A stretch of DNA of 41,028 bases from a virus, in IMG/VR virus record IMGVR_UViG_3300044633_001152, positions 1 to 41,028 of that record; one strand, written 5' to 3'. Made by a program: the position numbers and the translations under genes. Under the pieces are notes generated by a model that ran no database searches, was not told where the DNA came from, and saw only the letters and a list, made by a program, of their open reading frames with translations. Shown piece after piece: positions 1-8,650 of this stretch. The stretch's first letter is position 1, and every line of letters begins with the position of its first letter.

Positions 1-525
1 TCTAACAGCAGCAATATGGTACCACTGATTTAAATTAGTGATTACTGATGATATTACATATGTATTTCCAGAATAAAAATAAGGTGCTCGATTGGTGCCG
101 TTAGCTACAATAATACCGTTTAGGTAATCGTTTCTAGTATCAAACATTTGCATAGAATTACCAGGTACAGATGTTTGGTAAAACCAGAACTCTACAGTAT
201 AATTACCGGTACCCATTGCAACTAACGAACCTGCGTTTGCCGTCAAATAATTACTACCACTAAACGCCATACTACCCGTACCAAATTTTTTAACAGTGTT
301 TGATACTGCTACAGATCCCGTATTAGTTATGCTAATTAAATTTTGAGATTTATTCAGCAAATCATTACCAGTCAACAACAATGATACATTAGCAAAGTTA
401 GTATCAACATCAGTATCGCCATTTAACAGTAATGATACATTATCGTAATATTGGTCAGATTCAACGGTTGCTGCAGAAGTAGAAGTACTAGTTCCAGCTG
501 CCATAATAATGTTATCAACACTCAT
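1..525 (-). CDS. LamG-like lectin-fold tail adhesin, C-terminus beyond the left edge
   Basis: 175 residues are visible from the ATG at 525; the frame stays open to the edge. It begins MSVDNIIMAAGTSTST, an N-terminus like those of the two DUF7483-type fibres (MSVRDIVQ, MSVKNVLQ). From about residue 25 it has the pattern of a concanavalin A/laminin-G-3 jelly roll: two VSLLL(N/T)G strands, KKFGTGSMAFSG, GNYTVEFWFYQTS, MFDTRNDY and NQWYHIAAVR at the edge. Such domains bind glycans and are frequent in aquatic phage fibres. Its ATG overlaps the stop of the small gene upstream (ATGA), and an AAGGA lies just before it. It fills the large-adhesin slot of the third cassette. The LamG call is from pattern recognition; the rest of the protein is unseen. 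Confidence 0.85.
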   Translation of the reverse strand, partial: MSVDNIIMAAGTSTSTSAATVESDQYYDNVSLLLNGDTDVDTNFANVSLLLTGNDLLNKSQNLISITNTGSVAVSNTVKKFGTGSMAFSGSNYLTANAGSLVAMGTGNYTVEFWFYQTSVPGNSMQMFDTRNDYLNGIIVANGTNRAPYFYSGNTYVISSVITNLNQWYHIAAVR

Positions 526-875
526 TTAATATCCTTTCCGATAACAACTCCAGTCCATGTTGATCCGTTATCATAAGTATAAAATCCCAACGAATCTCTG
601 CCAGATGCAGTTAATGTTGGTTGAGTGCCTGCTACCCATTTAACGTTACTCCAAAACGTAACTGCTGCACTGCCCCCGTTTGTCAAATCTAATATAAACG
701 ATGCAAATGTGTTAGCAGCCGGTACGTTACTAACAGTTAATGTAGTTGAGCTTGAAATTGTTTTTGAAAATGCATTACCTAATAATAAGTTTATATCATT
801 TGCAGGTAATGCAAATTTTGTTTGGCCTAACCCAGTTATTTCGTATAGATTTGAACTATTTGTTATAGTAGACAT
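522..875 (-). CDS. Small beta-rich tail adhesin accessory protein (117 aa), copy 3
   Basis: Paralogue of the proteins at 6054-6410 and of the C-terminal part of 18615-19148. Shared blocks are YEITGLGQTKFALPA, (I/V)xLxLGNxFxxT, FILDLTNGGSAAVTFW, VKW.AGT.P.LTASGRD and DNGSTWTGVVIGKDIK. The same fold appears at the C-terminus of the 300-aa fibre at 12947-13849, so it is probably a beta-sandwich tip or connector domain. A good AGGA lies upstream of the ATG at 875. The stop overlaps the next start as ATGA, implying translational coupling with the LamG adhesin. A structural or adaptor role is inferred from this invariant pairing; no enzymatic motif is visible. Confidence 0.85.
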   Translation of the reverse strand: MSTITNSSNLYEITGLGQTKFALPANDINLLLGNAFSKTISSSTTLTVSNVPAANTFASFILDLTNGGSAAVTFWSNVKWVAGTQPTLTASGRDSLGFYTYDNGSTWTGVVIGKDIK

Positions 876-917
876 TGTTATTTTTCCTGTGTTGTTAAAA
901 CGATTGTAAAAAGTTAA

Positions 918-2273
918 TTACCAAAATTTTACATCAGCGCAATCTATCCTTAATGTCCATTGAACGCCGGTTGCTGAACCTGTTACGGTAAATCTAACTG
1001 TATTTGCAACAACTGCAGTAACCGTAACATCCCACGCACTTGCTCCGGCTGATTTACCTAAAGTAGTTATTGTAGTTCCTCCAAGTAATGTAGGAGCTGA
1101 ACTACCACTTCCACTAAATACCATAACTCCTTCTATTTTAAAAGCTGCAGTTGCTTGAGAAGAATAATCTCTTCCAACAAGCAATGCAGTATATGCGCTT
1201 GATGTCCAATAAGGAATAACATAATCCATTGTTGAAGTTGGGCCTGATATGTTAGTAGACGTTGACAAATGAATTATACCTGTTTGAGAATAATATGAAT
1301 CTTGGGCGTTAAAAGAAAGCCTATTTGCACTTTCTGTATATGCGCCGACTCCTAACGCAACACAGTTAGCCATAGAACAGTTTGTATTTTTACCAATTGC
1401 GACAGAATTAGCACTAGAAGCTTTAGCTGTTTGACCAATAGCAATTGCGTTAGCCCCAGTTGCTCCATAGGGACTCGCATTATTAGCAATAGCCGCAGCG
1501 AAACTATCTGTACCACTAGCGTAAGAACCACCTAGTGCCATTGCTCCAGAGCCTGTAGCGGTGACTGAGCCATTAAATCCGGAATTGTGACCTAATGCAA
1601 AAGACGCAGATGATCCGGCATTTGATAGATGTCCAAACGCATATGCACCTTGTCCAGACGCCGTTGCACTATTCCCTAATGCCATAGATAAATCGCCAGT
1701 GGATGTACTCCTACCAATAGTTCGACCCATATTTTCAGTATACCCACGCATTGGCTTTTTATTATTAATTTGCCAATTTGTTCCGTCGCAGACAATGTCT
1801 AAACCTTCACCTCGTCTTAAAATTAACGTTGCAACACCGTCAATGGTTTCCGCGCTATTGGGGTCAATCGTAATAGCATCTGTTGACGTATTGGACGTAT
1901 TCCAAATCGTACAAGTAAACCCACTACCTAGTGATGCCGCCGCCGTTAAGCTAACGTTGAATGTACCGCTAGTGCAGTTGATGATTTTGCCGAGATCGGT
2001 AGCAGTTACGTTGTAAGCGACTGCTGTGTTGACTATGGTTTTTGTTGCAGTAGAGGATGCACTTATAACACCGTTATTAATTGTAATAGATGCACCGTCA
2101 ACTTTTACCCCGCCTAACACTACATTACTTGCAGTTGGCAATGGCGATGATAACCATCCGGAACCAGTTGAAGTAAGTATGTTACCGCTAGTTCCGGCAG
2201 ATGTTATCCCAGTTCCGCCACCGGATACCGATAACGTACCGCCATTTATTATATTTGAAAGATTAACAGACAT
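918..2273 (-). CDS. Trimeric-type tail fibre with YadA-like head repeats (451 aa)
   Basis: The N-terminus MSVNLSNIINGG belongs to the short docking-like peptide family seen in the other fibres. GGGTGITSAGTSGNILTS and one LGGVKVDGxxITINxGVIS unit follow. Residues about 75-180 carry a domain (DLGKIINCTSGTF, GSGFTCTIWNTSNTSTDAIT, RRGEGLDIVCDGTNWQI, KKPMRGYTEN) nearly identical to one in the 696-aa fibre. Residues about 194-311 are YadA-type left-handed beta-roll repeats (MALGNSATASGQGAYAFG, NAIAIGQTAKASSANSVAIG). The C-terminal 140 residues are a different beta-rich tip from that of the 696-aa protein, so they probably set specificity. The SD AGGAATATGA precedes the ATG. It is the first gene of the third adhesin cassette. 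Confidence 0.88.
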   Translation of the reverse strand: MSVNLSNIINGGTLSVSGGGTGITSAGTSGNILTSTGSGWLSSPLPTASNVVLGGVKVDGASITINNGVISASSTATKTIVNTAVAYNVTATDLGKIINCTSGTFNVSLTAAASLGSGFTCTIWNTSNTSTDAITIDPNSAETIDGVATLILRRGEGLDIVCDGTNWQINNKKPMRGYTENMGRTIGRSTSTGDLSMALGNSATASGQGAYAFGHLSNAGSSASFALGHNSGFNGSVTATGSGAMALGGSYASGTDSFAAAIANNASPYGATGANAIAIGQTAKASSANSVAIGKNTNCSMANCVALGVGAYTESANRLSFNAQDSYYSQTGIIHLSTSTNISGPTSTMDYVIPYWTSSAYTALLVGRDYSSQATAAFKIEGVMVFSGSGSSAPTLLGGTTITTLGKSAGASAWDVTVTAVVANTVRFTVTGSATGVQWTLRIDCADVKFW

Positions 2274-2286
2274 TCATATTCCTATG

Positions 2287-2769
2287 TTAAATTGGTTGTA
2301 CTGGCCATTGTATATTATAAGGAAACGATTCTTGAGTTGTAACATCTCGTAATTCTTGTCTATAAGTAGCCCATGCATTTTGATCAATTGGAACATCTTT
2401 AACTTGCGTCCAATCAGAATCTTTTAATAATTGATTTCTAGTTTGCCGTACATTGCTAGCAGATGTAGTATCTATATTATATTTATATTTGTTAAATTGT
2501 TCTTCTGCAGTGTGAAATTCGTTGTCAGTAAATACCGGACCGATGTTATATTTTGTAAACCATTTTCCGTTAATTTCTTGAATACCGTTTCTAAAACTGT
2601 ATTCGTATATAGAAGACGGAGTTGCTTGTGGACCTTCTAAAATAGCAACTGCGTTAAAGTCATCAAGCACTTGCTCAGTTAAGATCTGAGGAAAGCTGGT
2701 ATTATTGTGCATATTACGAAATTCATTTTCTGTAATTACTTGTTGTGTTTCTTTTAATAAAATTTCCAT
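2287..2769 (-). CDS. Tail (fibre) assembly chaperone-like protein, long form (160 aa)
   Basis: Starts MEILLKETQQVITENEFRNM with NTSFPQILTEQVLDDFNAVAI, and ends DQNAWATYRQELRDV, then FPYNIQWPVQP. The W..YRQ.LRD....FP..I.WP..P ending is characteristic of small phage tail assembly chaperone/APC-like proteins encoded next to fibres. The 76-aa protein at 16465-16695 is a shortened paralogue lacking the middle of about 84 residues. The central part here (IYEYSFRNGIQEINGKWFTKY and after) resembles other fibre-accessory proteins. AAGGA lies 7 nt before the start. It closes the second cassette and is followed 13 nt later by the third. A role in folding or attaching the 1091-aa fibre is inferred from position. 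Confidence 0.82.
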   Translation of the reverse strand: MEILLKETQQVITENEFRNMHNNTSFPQILTEQVLDDFNAVAILEGPQATPSSIYEYSFRNGIQEINGKWFTKYNIGPVFTDNEFHTAEEQFNKYKYNIDTTSASNVRQTRNQLLKDSDWTQVKDVPIDQNAWATYRQELRDVTTQESFPYNIQWPVQPI

Positions 2770-2778
2770 AGTTATTCC

Positions 2779-5700
2779 TTATGCTATTGCTAGATAGATA
2801 TATGTTGCACTTAATACATTAATATTAGTTGCCGAGGCTTGATTAACAGTAAATCCTGCGTTAAGCGGATTAATACTGTCATCAGCGGTTACTTCTGCTG
2901 CAGTAGTATTTAATGAAAGATGCGGATCATTTCCTGATAGTATTCCGCGAGCAGTATCCCAACAATACCAATCATTTGACCCGCTATCTATTCTGTGTAT
3001 TAAAATAAATCTTGCTCCAGAAACAAATCCGCAATCAATATTTTGACTTGATCCATTTCCTGTATATCCACCAACTTTACTAATACCAGCTAAAGTCGCA
3101 AATAAAAAAGCCACATATGTATTAGCGGCATAATTTACATGATAATCCGTTCCTACAGTAAAAACAGCAGAAGTTGGTGATGTATTGTTCCAATATGTGC
3201 TTCCAGTTAATTCTGTACTTCCGTCTAAATATGTATATTTAGTAGCTCCCATTGTAGAATGATATATAGACCAGTCTGCATTACTTACTGTTCTTCTTTT
3301 TACTATCATCATTTCTGGCGGAACGCCTAAATTATGAGCAAATGTTGTAGCACTACCTGTTCCAGTATAACAAACCACATCAAAGAATCCAGGTGCGCGT
3401 TTGAATAAGCTGTCCACATAAGTTGTCGCAGATGTGTTAATTTGGCCAGATGCGCCAGAGCCAAAGTTAAATCCAGTCATCGTATCAAAACCAGTAACAT
3501 CGTTTGCGTAAGTTGATTCCACTGTGTTCGCTGCGCTCGTTAGCTCTTTTGTTGCACCTCGAAGTCTGTCCGTCCACGCCCACGTTTGCGTTGAGCTTCT
3601 TTGCTTAGTAAATACTAAATCTGTTACTTGACCAAAAGCTGTAGATGTTCCAACTGCGCCTGTTCCTGTTCTTGCTACAGAAGCATAAACCTGCGTCCCC
3701 AATGTAGGCGGCTTGTTTGGACGACGGATTGCCATGTAGATAACTCTATTTGTATCTGCTGTAAGATCATCCCTAAATCCAGTTGAATCGATACAAAAAT
3801 TACTCGAAAATTCAGCACTTGTTACATTAGTTGCTAAAGATTTTGAAGTAAACCCTAAATTAGAAGATAAACCTCTCATGTTATCAGTCATAAACCAATT
3901 ACCAGTAACATTTGTATTTTTCGTTAAGATGAACTGAGGTTCCCATCCTAAATCAATGTGTGTGTATCCGTTCTTGGTATATGATCCACACTGAATAATC
4001 CCAGTAGCTGACGTGTCGTGAGCATATAAGTATGCAACATATTGGACACCATTTGTGTTGACACTATTTACCCCACCCTCATTTCCAGCAGAATGTAGTA
4101 TTGTAAAAAATGTAGACCATTGTCCGTACAATGAATCTTCAAGGGTCATTCTCGAATTACTATTATTTAAATTTAAATACCCATTCCCATAGAGTGCTTG
4201 CATACCAATACTACTTACTATCCAATTACCAGCAGCAGACACGGGTTTTATTATAACCATCCCAATAGTACAACCTAATGGGTTAGTAAACGCCCTTTCA
4301 CCTGTAGTACCGTCCCCGGTATAAGTCACTATATCAAAAAACTTCGCGGCTTTGCGGAATGTCCATGAGGCGTAGGTATTATTGTTATTATTTACTTCAC
4401 TTGCACTGCCGTTTAATATAAATCCAGTAGAACTATAAGATGAAACTCCGCCAGCGTTAGATGTTTGTGGGACCGATAGATTGCTAAATATAGCGTTTCC
4501 CGCTCCACGGACTGTATCTTGAAGAACATTGTCACGACCTAAATCACGCTCTTTAAACCAAACCAACCCACCAGAACTATTAATAGCCGAATAATTTATT
4601 GCTGCAGTTGTTGATAGAGTACCTACTGGATTATTAATAGTAAGATTTGCAGTTCCGACAACTATTGCACTTGCAGCACCATAAGTAGTTGACCCATCAG
4701 TAACATAATTAGCTATAGCACCATATGCAGTTGAATCTACCCAGTTGCCAGTAGTTAGTCCAATAGTTCCTACAGATGTAGTTGCAGAATCTCGTGGATT
4801 ATCTTTATCTAATGTAATAATTTCTGTAGTGTTTTTTACTTCATCATAGCAGGTTATTATGAGATTATTACCACTTATTACCATACCTATGACTGCATCT
4901 CTACCAGTATGATCCAGTGTTCTTGACCATATTAGAGTACCGCTTGAATTCAACTTAAATATGTAATTTAGTCCATTTTCAGTATAATTATACGATGAAA
5001 CGTATATATTATCAGATGAATCTAAACAAGAGGTATAATCCTTATATGATGCTGACCGTAAAGAATTATAACCAGCTCTACCAAAAACTGTAGCACCACT
5101 TGAATTTAATTTAATTATATGACTAGCTTGTGAATTGTTGGAATTCATACTAGTTGCTAATATTTGAAGAATAATATTAGAACTGGAATCAATCAAAATA
5201 TTTTTAACTATAGTAGTTCCTGGATCGAAATTCTGTAGTGTATAATATAACCATCTTGACCAAGTTAATGTCCCATCACTTGCTATTTTTATTAAAATAG
5301 TATTAGGTTGACCGTCATTAGTGCTACCACTAGCACCTGCCGAAAATGTAGCACTTACTATTATTGAACTTGATCCTGGATCAAACGCAATATTACAACT
5401 AGATGGCACGTATCTATCTAATTTCTTACTCCACGCTTGAGCTCCGTTATATCCTAATTTAGTGATTTGAATGTATCCGCCGACGCCGTCATCAGCAGTG
5501 GATACAATATAAGCTTGGTTAGAAGTATCAATTGTCATTTTTGAACGGACAGCAGTATAATTTGCATTGTTAGTTTTTATATACGTTTGCCACAGCAAGG
5601 TGCCGGAAAGATCAAATTTACATACAAATGTATACCACGTTGAAGATGATACAGTTCCACCACAAACATACACACCTGTAGAGTCTACTTTAATAGAAGT

Positions 5701-6054
5701 TGTTCCAACAAATTCATGTGGACCAAAATCTACTTCTCGTATAGTTTTACTCCAGACTACAGATCCTCCTGATACTTTAACAATAAAAGGACGACCGTAT
5801 GTGCTTTCTGTTACATATCCGCCAAGATAGGTATCTAATCCATATATTGCAGAACATGAAATGTTAGCAGAACCTGTAGTTGATACGACTTGTGAACTGA
5901 AACCTGTTGTACTTGCTAATGAAATCCCATTATTGATTGTCTGTGTCGAACCGTTGCCAGTGTAGAGATAAGTGCTAAATACGTCATCAACATACATTTG
6001 AGCTGGTACTGCATTAACTCCAACTAAACCTTGTAAAACATTTTTTACACTCAT
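2779..6054 (-). CDS. Large tail adhesin: DUF7483-like repeats with an inserted beta-propeller (1091 aa)
   Basis: Residues 1-50 (MSVKNVLQGLVG, FSTYLYTGNGSTQTINNGI) and from about 493 to the end (GGLVWFKERD, FFDIVTYTGDGT, QCGSYTKNGYTHIDLGWEP, FDVVCYTGTGSATTF, GGYTGNGSSQNIDCGF, final SATYIYLAIA) match the 637-aa protein at 16705-18618 domain by domain. Between them, at about 55-490, lies an extra stretch of about seven repeats with the signature (I/V)xKxxxxGxxxWS(K/R): IVKVSGGSVVWSKTI, VCKFDLSGTLLWQTYIK, ITKLGYNGAQAWSKKLD, IKIASDGTLTWSRWL, IFKLNSSGTLIWSRTLD. That is a PQQ/SBBP-type beta-propeller pattern. The start shares an A with the preceding stop (TAATG), with AAGGA 10 nt upstream. It is probably a virion receptor-binding protein; the propeller call is inference from repeat pattern. 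Confidence 0.88.
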   Translation of the reverse strand: MSVKNVLQGLVGVNAVPAQMYVDDVFSTYLYTGNGSTQTINNGISLASTTGFSSQVVSTTGSANISCSAIYGLDTYLGGYVTESTYGRPFIVKVSGGSVVWSKTIREVDFGPHEFVGTTSIKVDSTGVYVCGGTVSSSTWYTFVCKFDLSGTLLWQTYIKTNNANYTAVRSKMTIDTSNQAYIVSTADDGVGGYIQITKLGYNGAQAWSKKLDRYVPSSCNIAFDPGSSSIIVSATFSAGASGSTNDGQPNTILIKIASDGTLTWSRWLYYTLQNFDPGTTIVKNILIDSSSNIILQILATSMNSNNSQASHIIKLNSSGATVFGRAGYNSLRSASYKDYTSCLDSSDNIYVSSYNYTENGLNYIFKLNSSGTLIWSRTLDHTGRDAVIGMVISGNNLIITCYDEVKNTTEIITLDKDNPRDSATTSVGTIGLTTGNWVDSTAYGAIANYVTDGSTTYGAASAIVVGTANLTINNPVGTLSTTAAINYSAINSSGGLVWFKERDLGRDNVLQDTVRGAGNAIFSNLSVPQTSNAGGVSSYSSTGFILNGSASEVNNNNNTYASWTFRKAAKFFDIVTYTGDGTTGERAFTNPLGCTIGMVIIKPVSAAGNWIVSSIGMQALYGNGYLNLNNSNSRMTLEDSLYGQWSTFFTILHSAGNEGGVNSVNTNGVQYVAYLYAHDTSATGIIQCGSYTKNGYTHIDLGWEPQFILTKNTNVTGNWFMTDNMRGLSSNLGFTSKSLATNVTSAEFSSNFCIDSTGFRDDLTADTNRVIYMAIRRPNKPPTLGTQVYASVARTGTGAVGTSTAFGQVTDLVFTKQRSSTQTWAWTDRLRGATKELTSAANTVESTYANDVTGFDTMTGFNFGSGASGQINTSATTYVDSLFKRAPGFFDVVCYTGTGSATTFAHNLGVPPEMMIVKRRTVSNADWSIYHSTMGATKYTYLDGSTELTGSTYWNNTSPTSAVFTVGTDYHVNYAANTYVAFLFATLAGISKVGGYTGNGSSQNIDCGFVSGARFILIHRIDSGSNDWYCWDTARGILSGNDPHLSLNTTAAEVTADDSINPLNAGFTVNQASATNINVLSATYIYLAIA

Positions 6055-6410
6055 TATTTAAAGTCCTTATTACAAACACCGGACCAAATAGTACCACCGT
6101 TGTGCGTAAAAAATACAAGTACATCTCTTCCTGATGCAGTTAATATAGGAGCAGTGCCGCCGGCCCATTTTACTCCCCAAAAATTTACAGTACCTGCACC
6201 GCCATTTGTTAAATCTAAAATAAATGCAACTGCAGTACCATCAGCTGGAGTGTTTGATATAGTAAACGTAACAGTTTCTGAAGCACCAACTGTTCTTGTA
6301 AAATAATTGCCTAGGGATAAATCAATTGTACTTGCAGCAATTGTTTTTTTTGTTTCTGCTAGTCCAGTAATTTCATAAACACTGCCAACTAATGATGTTT
6401 GTGCTGCCAT
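6054..6410 (-). CDS. Small beta-rich tail adhesin accessory protein (118 aa), copy 2
   Basis: Paralogue of the 117-aa protein at 522-875: VYEITGLAETKKTIAAS, IDLSLGNYFTRTV, AFILDLTNGGAGTVNFW, VKWAGGTAPILTASGRD, FFTHNGGTIWSGVCNKDFK. AGGAGAG lies upstream of the ATG. Its TAA overlaps the ATG of the 1091-aa adhesin (TAATG), so the two are almost certainly co-translated. It has no signal peptide or membrane segment. It may be an adaptor or trimerisation partner for the large fibre, or a separate fibre tip. Confidence 0.85.
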   Translation of the reverse strand: MAAQTSLVGSVYEITGLAETKKTIAASTIDLSLGNYFTRTVGASETVTFTISNTPADGTAVAFILDLTNGGAGTVNFWGVKWAGGTAPILTASGRDVLVFFTHNGGTIWSGVCNKDFK

Positions 6411-6422
6411 AAATCTCTCCTA

Positions 6423-8513
6423 TTATCCTGTAACTTCTGTTGTGTGTACTGTAGCAACCCATCTAATAGATTTGCCTGATTCGCCGGTGACTGTTACAGA
6501 TAACCCGCCGTTTGAAGTGTGTGCTGTTACGTTGCACTCCCATGCTGTAGTATCTTCTGCTAGTACTGTTTTAATAACTGGTCCAACTAATGCAGTTGAT
6601 GCTGCAGTAGTATTTCTATCTATCACGCCTTTAAATTCATACCCTGCAGATTCGTTATCTGCATCAGTTCGTCTTGCTACTACTAAAATAGTAAATGCGT
6701 AGGTAGAATCATTTGGTAAAATTATTTGATTTGTAGTATCAGGACCGCCAGCATTGGATGTTAAATCTGTCGGAGTGTTATCTGAAGTTGTTTTTCGCAG
6801 TACTATTTTTCCATATTGTGCATCGCCTTGTGCTGAAAAATATCCACTTGCAAATGTATATTTTCCAATTTGTAATGACTTAGATTGGTATCCTAAACTA
6901 ACAGAGTAATTACTGCTAGCATTAACGTTGTTACCTATTGCAACAGCCATTACTCCATTAGATGCACTAATATTACCGATACAGATTGCACCTTGTCCGC
7001 TTGATGATACAGAATAACCAATTGATAGTGCATTTCCGCCTGTAGCTTGAGCAATGTAGCCAATAGCAATGCCGCCAAGACCTGATGCTAATGTAGAATT
7101 ACCAATTGCAATTGAACTAGATGCACTTGCAGTTGCAGTTGCGCCAAGAGCAATACTATTTGCGCCTTGAGCTCCATAGGTACTCGTATTATCTCCAATA
7201 GCCGCAGCGAAACTATCTGTGCCGGAAGCGTATGAACCACCTAATGCCATTGCCCCTGCGCCTGTTACAGAAACAGCGGCAGAACCGCTAGAAGCAGCCC
7301 CTAGCGCAGTTCCATAAGATACTGTAGCTGACGAGCCGTAACCAATAGATACGCTACCATAAGTTCCTCCGGCAACTGCCCATGCACCTAACGCAACCCC
7401 ATAACTACTAGAGCAAGCATTATTTCCTTTACCGATAGCAATAGAATAAGTACCTGAACAATTACCGCCGATAGATACACTGTAATTACCTGATGAAGTA
7501 CCGCCAAGACTTACAGAATCATTACCAGTTGCAATCGGTCTATCTGAGGAGCTTGATATATTCTCAGCATACCCTCGCATCGGCTTTTTATCATCAATCT
7601 GCCAGTTTGTACCATTACAAACGATAGCAAGTCCTTCACCTCTGCGTAATACTAACGTAGCAACACCATCAATCGTTTCAGTTAAATTTGGGTCAATTGT
7701 GATTGCGTCTGTTGATGTATTAGATGTATTCCAAATAGTACAAGTGAACCCACTACCTAATGACGCGGCTGCTGTTAAGCCGACAGTGAATGTACCGCTG
7801 GTACAGTTGATGATTTTACCCAAGTCACTTGCTACGACTGTGTATGCACTAGCTTGATTTGAAATAGTTTTAGTGCTAGTGCTGGTTGCAGAATACACCT
7901 TTGGAATAGATTGTAATTTCCAGTTTGATGTAGATGATACATATATAAATGTAGCGTATGTACCATTAACATCTAAAATTATTGATGTGCTATCTCCCTC
8001 AATAGTTTTACCGTTTGCTAGTACTGTTAAATTTTTAGTTGCAAATGAATTAGTTGTATCAAGTACACCGATAACATCTCCGTCAGCCGGTAATGCAGGG
8101 AACGATATACTAAATGCTCCGCCTGAGGTATTACATCTAACTAAATCACTAGCGGCAGCAATATAACCGTTTGCAATTTTAATTGCAGTTGGATTTAAAC
8201 TGCCGCCAATTGCACCCCATGCTGCTCCATTATACCCTTCAAATGACGAAGTACTTGTGTTAAATCTTAAATTACCAGCAACTGCAGTTGGGCGCGAGCT
8301 AGTATCACCAGATGGAATTGATAGTGTAGCACCAACAGTTAATCCTGCCCCTAACGTTAATGATGTTGGAAATGGTGCCGACACCCAACTTGATCCATTT
8401 GAAGTTAAAAAGTTGCCGCTAGTTCCGGCAGAGGTGATTCCTGTTCCGCCATTTAGTACCGGCAATGTTCCGTAATTTGCCCCTCTTAATGTTGAGGATA
8501 AATTTTTAGCCAT
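6423..8513 (-). CDS. Trimeric-type tail fibre with long YadA-like head-repeat region (696 aa)
   Basis: Starts MAKNLSSTLRGANYGT, one of the shared docking-type peptides, then GGTGITSAGTSGNFLTS as in the 451-aa fibre. Next come LRFNTSTSSFEGYNGAAWG, a module ANGYIAAASDLVRCNTS..DGDVIGVLDT..LDVNGTYATFIYV also found once in the 586-aa and five times in the 1201-aa fibre, and the DLGKIINCTSGTF/RRGEGL module shared with the 451-aa fibre. Residues about 335-555 are YadA-like repeats (SVSIGGNCSGTYSIAIG, SIAIGNSTLASGLGGIAIG). The last 140 residues form a tip with VLRKTTSDN and GYEFKGVIDRNTTA, ending RWVATVHTTEVTG. SD AAGGAAAA; a perfect late promoter lies at 8549-8556. It is the first gene of the second cassette. 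Confidence 0.88.
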   Translation of the reverse strand: MAKNLSSTLRGANYGTLPVLNGGTGITSAGTSGNFLTSNGSSWVSAPFPTSLTLGAGLTVGATLSIPSGDTSSRPTAVAGNLRFNTSTSSFEGYNGAAWGAIGGSLNPTAIKIANGYIAAASDLVRCNTSGGAFSISFPALPADGDVIGVLDTTNSFATKNLTVLANGKTIEGDSTSIILDVNGTYATFIYVSSTSNWKLQSIPKVYSATSTSTKTISNQASAYTVVASDLGKIINCTSGTFTVGLTAAASLGSGFTCTIWNTSNTSTDAITIDPNLTETIDGVATLVLRRGEGLAIVCNGTNWQIDDKKPMRGYAENISSSSDRPIATGNDSVSLGGTSSGNYSVSIGGNCSGTYSIAIGKGNNACSSSYGVALGAWAVAGGTYGSVSIGYGSSATVSYGTALGAASSGSAAVSVTGAGAMALGGSYASGTDSFAAAIGDNTSTYGAQGANSIALGATATASASSSIAIGNSTLASGLGGIAIGYIAQATGGNALSIGYSVSSSGQGAICIGNISASNGVMAVAIGNNVNASSNYSVSLGYQSKSLQIGKYTFASGYFSAQGDAQYGKIVLRKTTSDNTPTDLTSNAGGPDTTNQIILPNDSTYAFTILVVARRTDADNESAGYEFKGVIDRNTTAASTALVGPVIKTVLAEDTTAWECNVTAHTSNGGLSVTVTGESGKSIRWVATVHTTEVTG

Positions 8514-8548
8514 TTAGTTTTCCTTGTATGATTAGTCAAATAATAAAC

Positions 8549-8556
8549 TATTTATA
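8549..8556 (-). promoter_or_regulatory. T4-type late promoter (-10 TATAAATA) for the second adhesin cassette
   Basis: Minus strand reads TATAAATA, the exact T4 late consensus recognised by the gp55/gp33-modified polymerase. It lies 36 nt upstream of the ATG at 8513, giving a leader of about 30 nt that contains AAGGA. It falls just past the in-frame end of the extended 8651-9052 reading frame. Confidence 0.7.
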
Positions 8557-8650
8557 ACTATCACAGTGCTTGGATTTGCTTAGTTAACAGTTCAATCTGT
8601 GCAATAAGTTCTTCTTTAGTTGGTTGAATAGGAGTAATATCAATTAGTGC

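Noticed and set aside
2480-2487. Exact TATAAATA on the minus strand inside the 160-aa gene
   Set aside because: It lies inside coding sequence rich in A/T (NKYKYNIDTT). The next start (2273) is over 200 nt away, so chance is likely, though an internal promoter cannot be excluded.
4164-4179. 16-bp perfect palindrome TATTTAAATTTAAATA
   Set aside because: Within the coding sequence for an Asn/Leu-rich stretch of the 1091-aa adhesin; expected by chance in AT-rich DNA.
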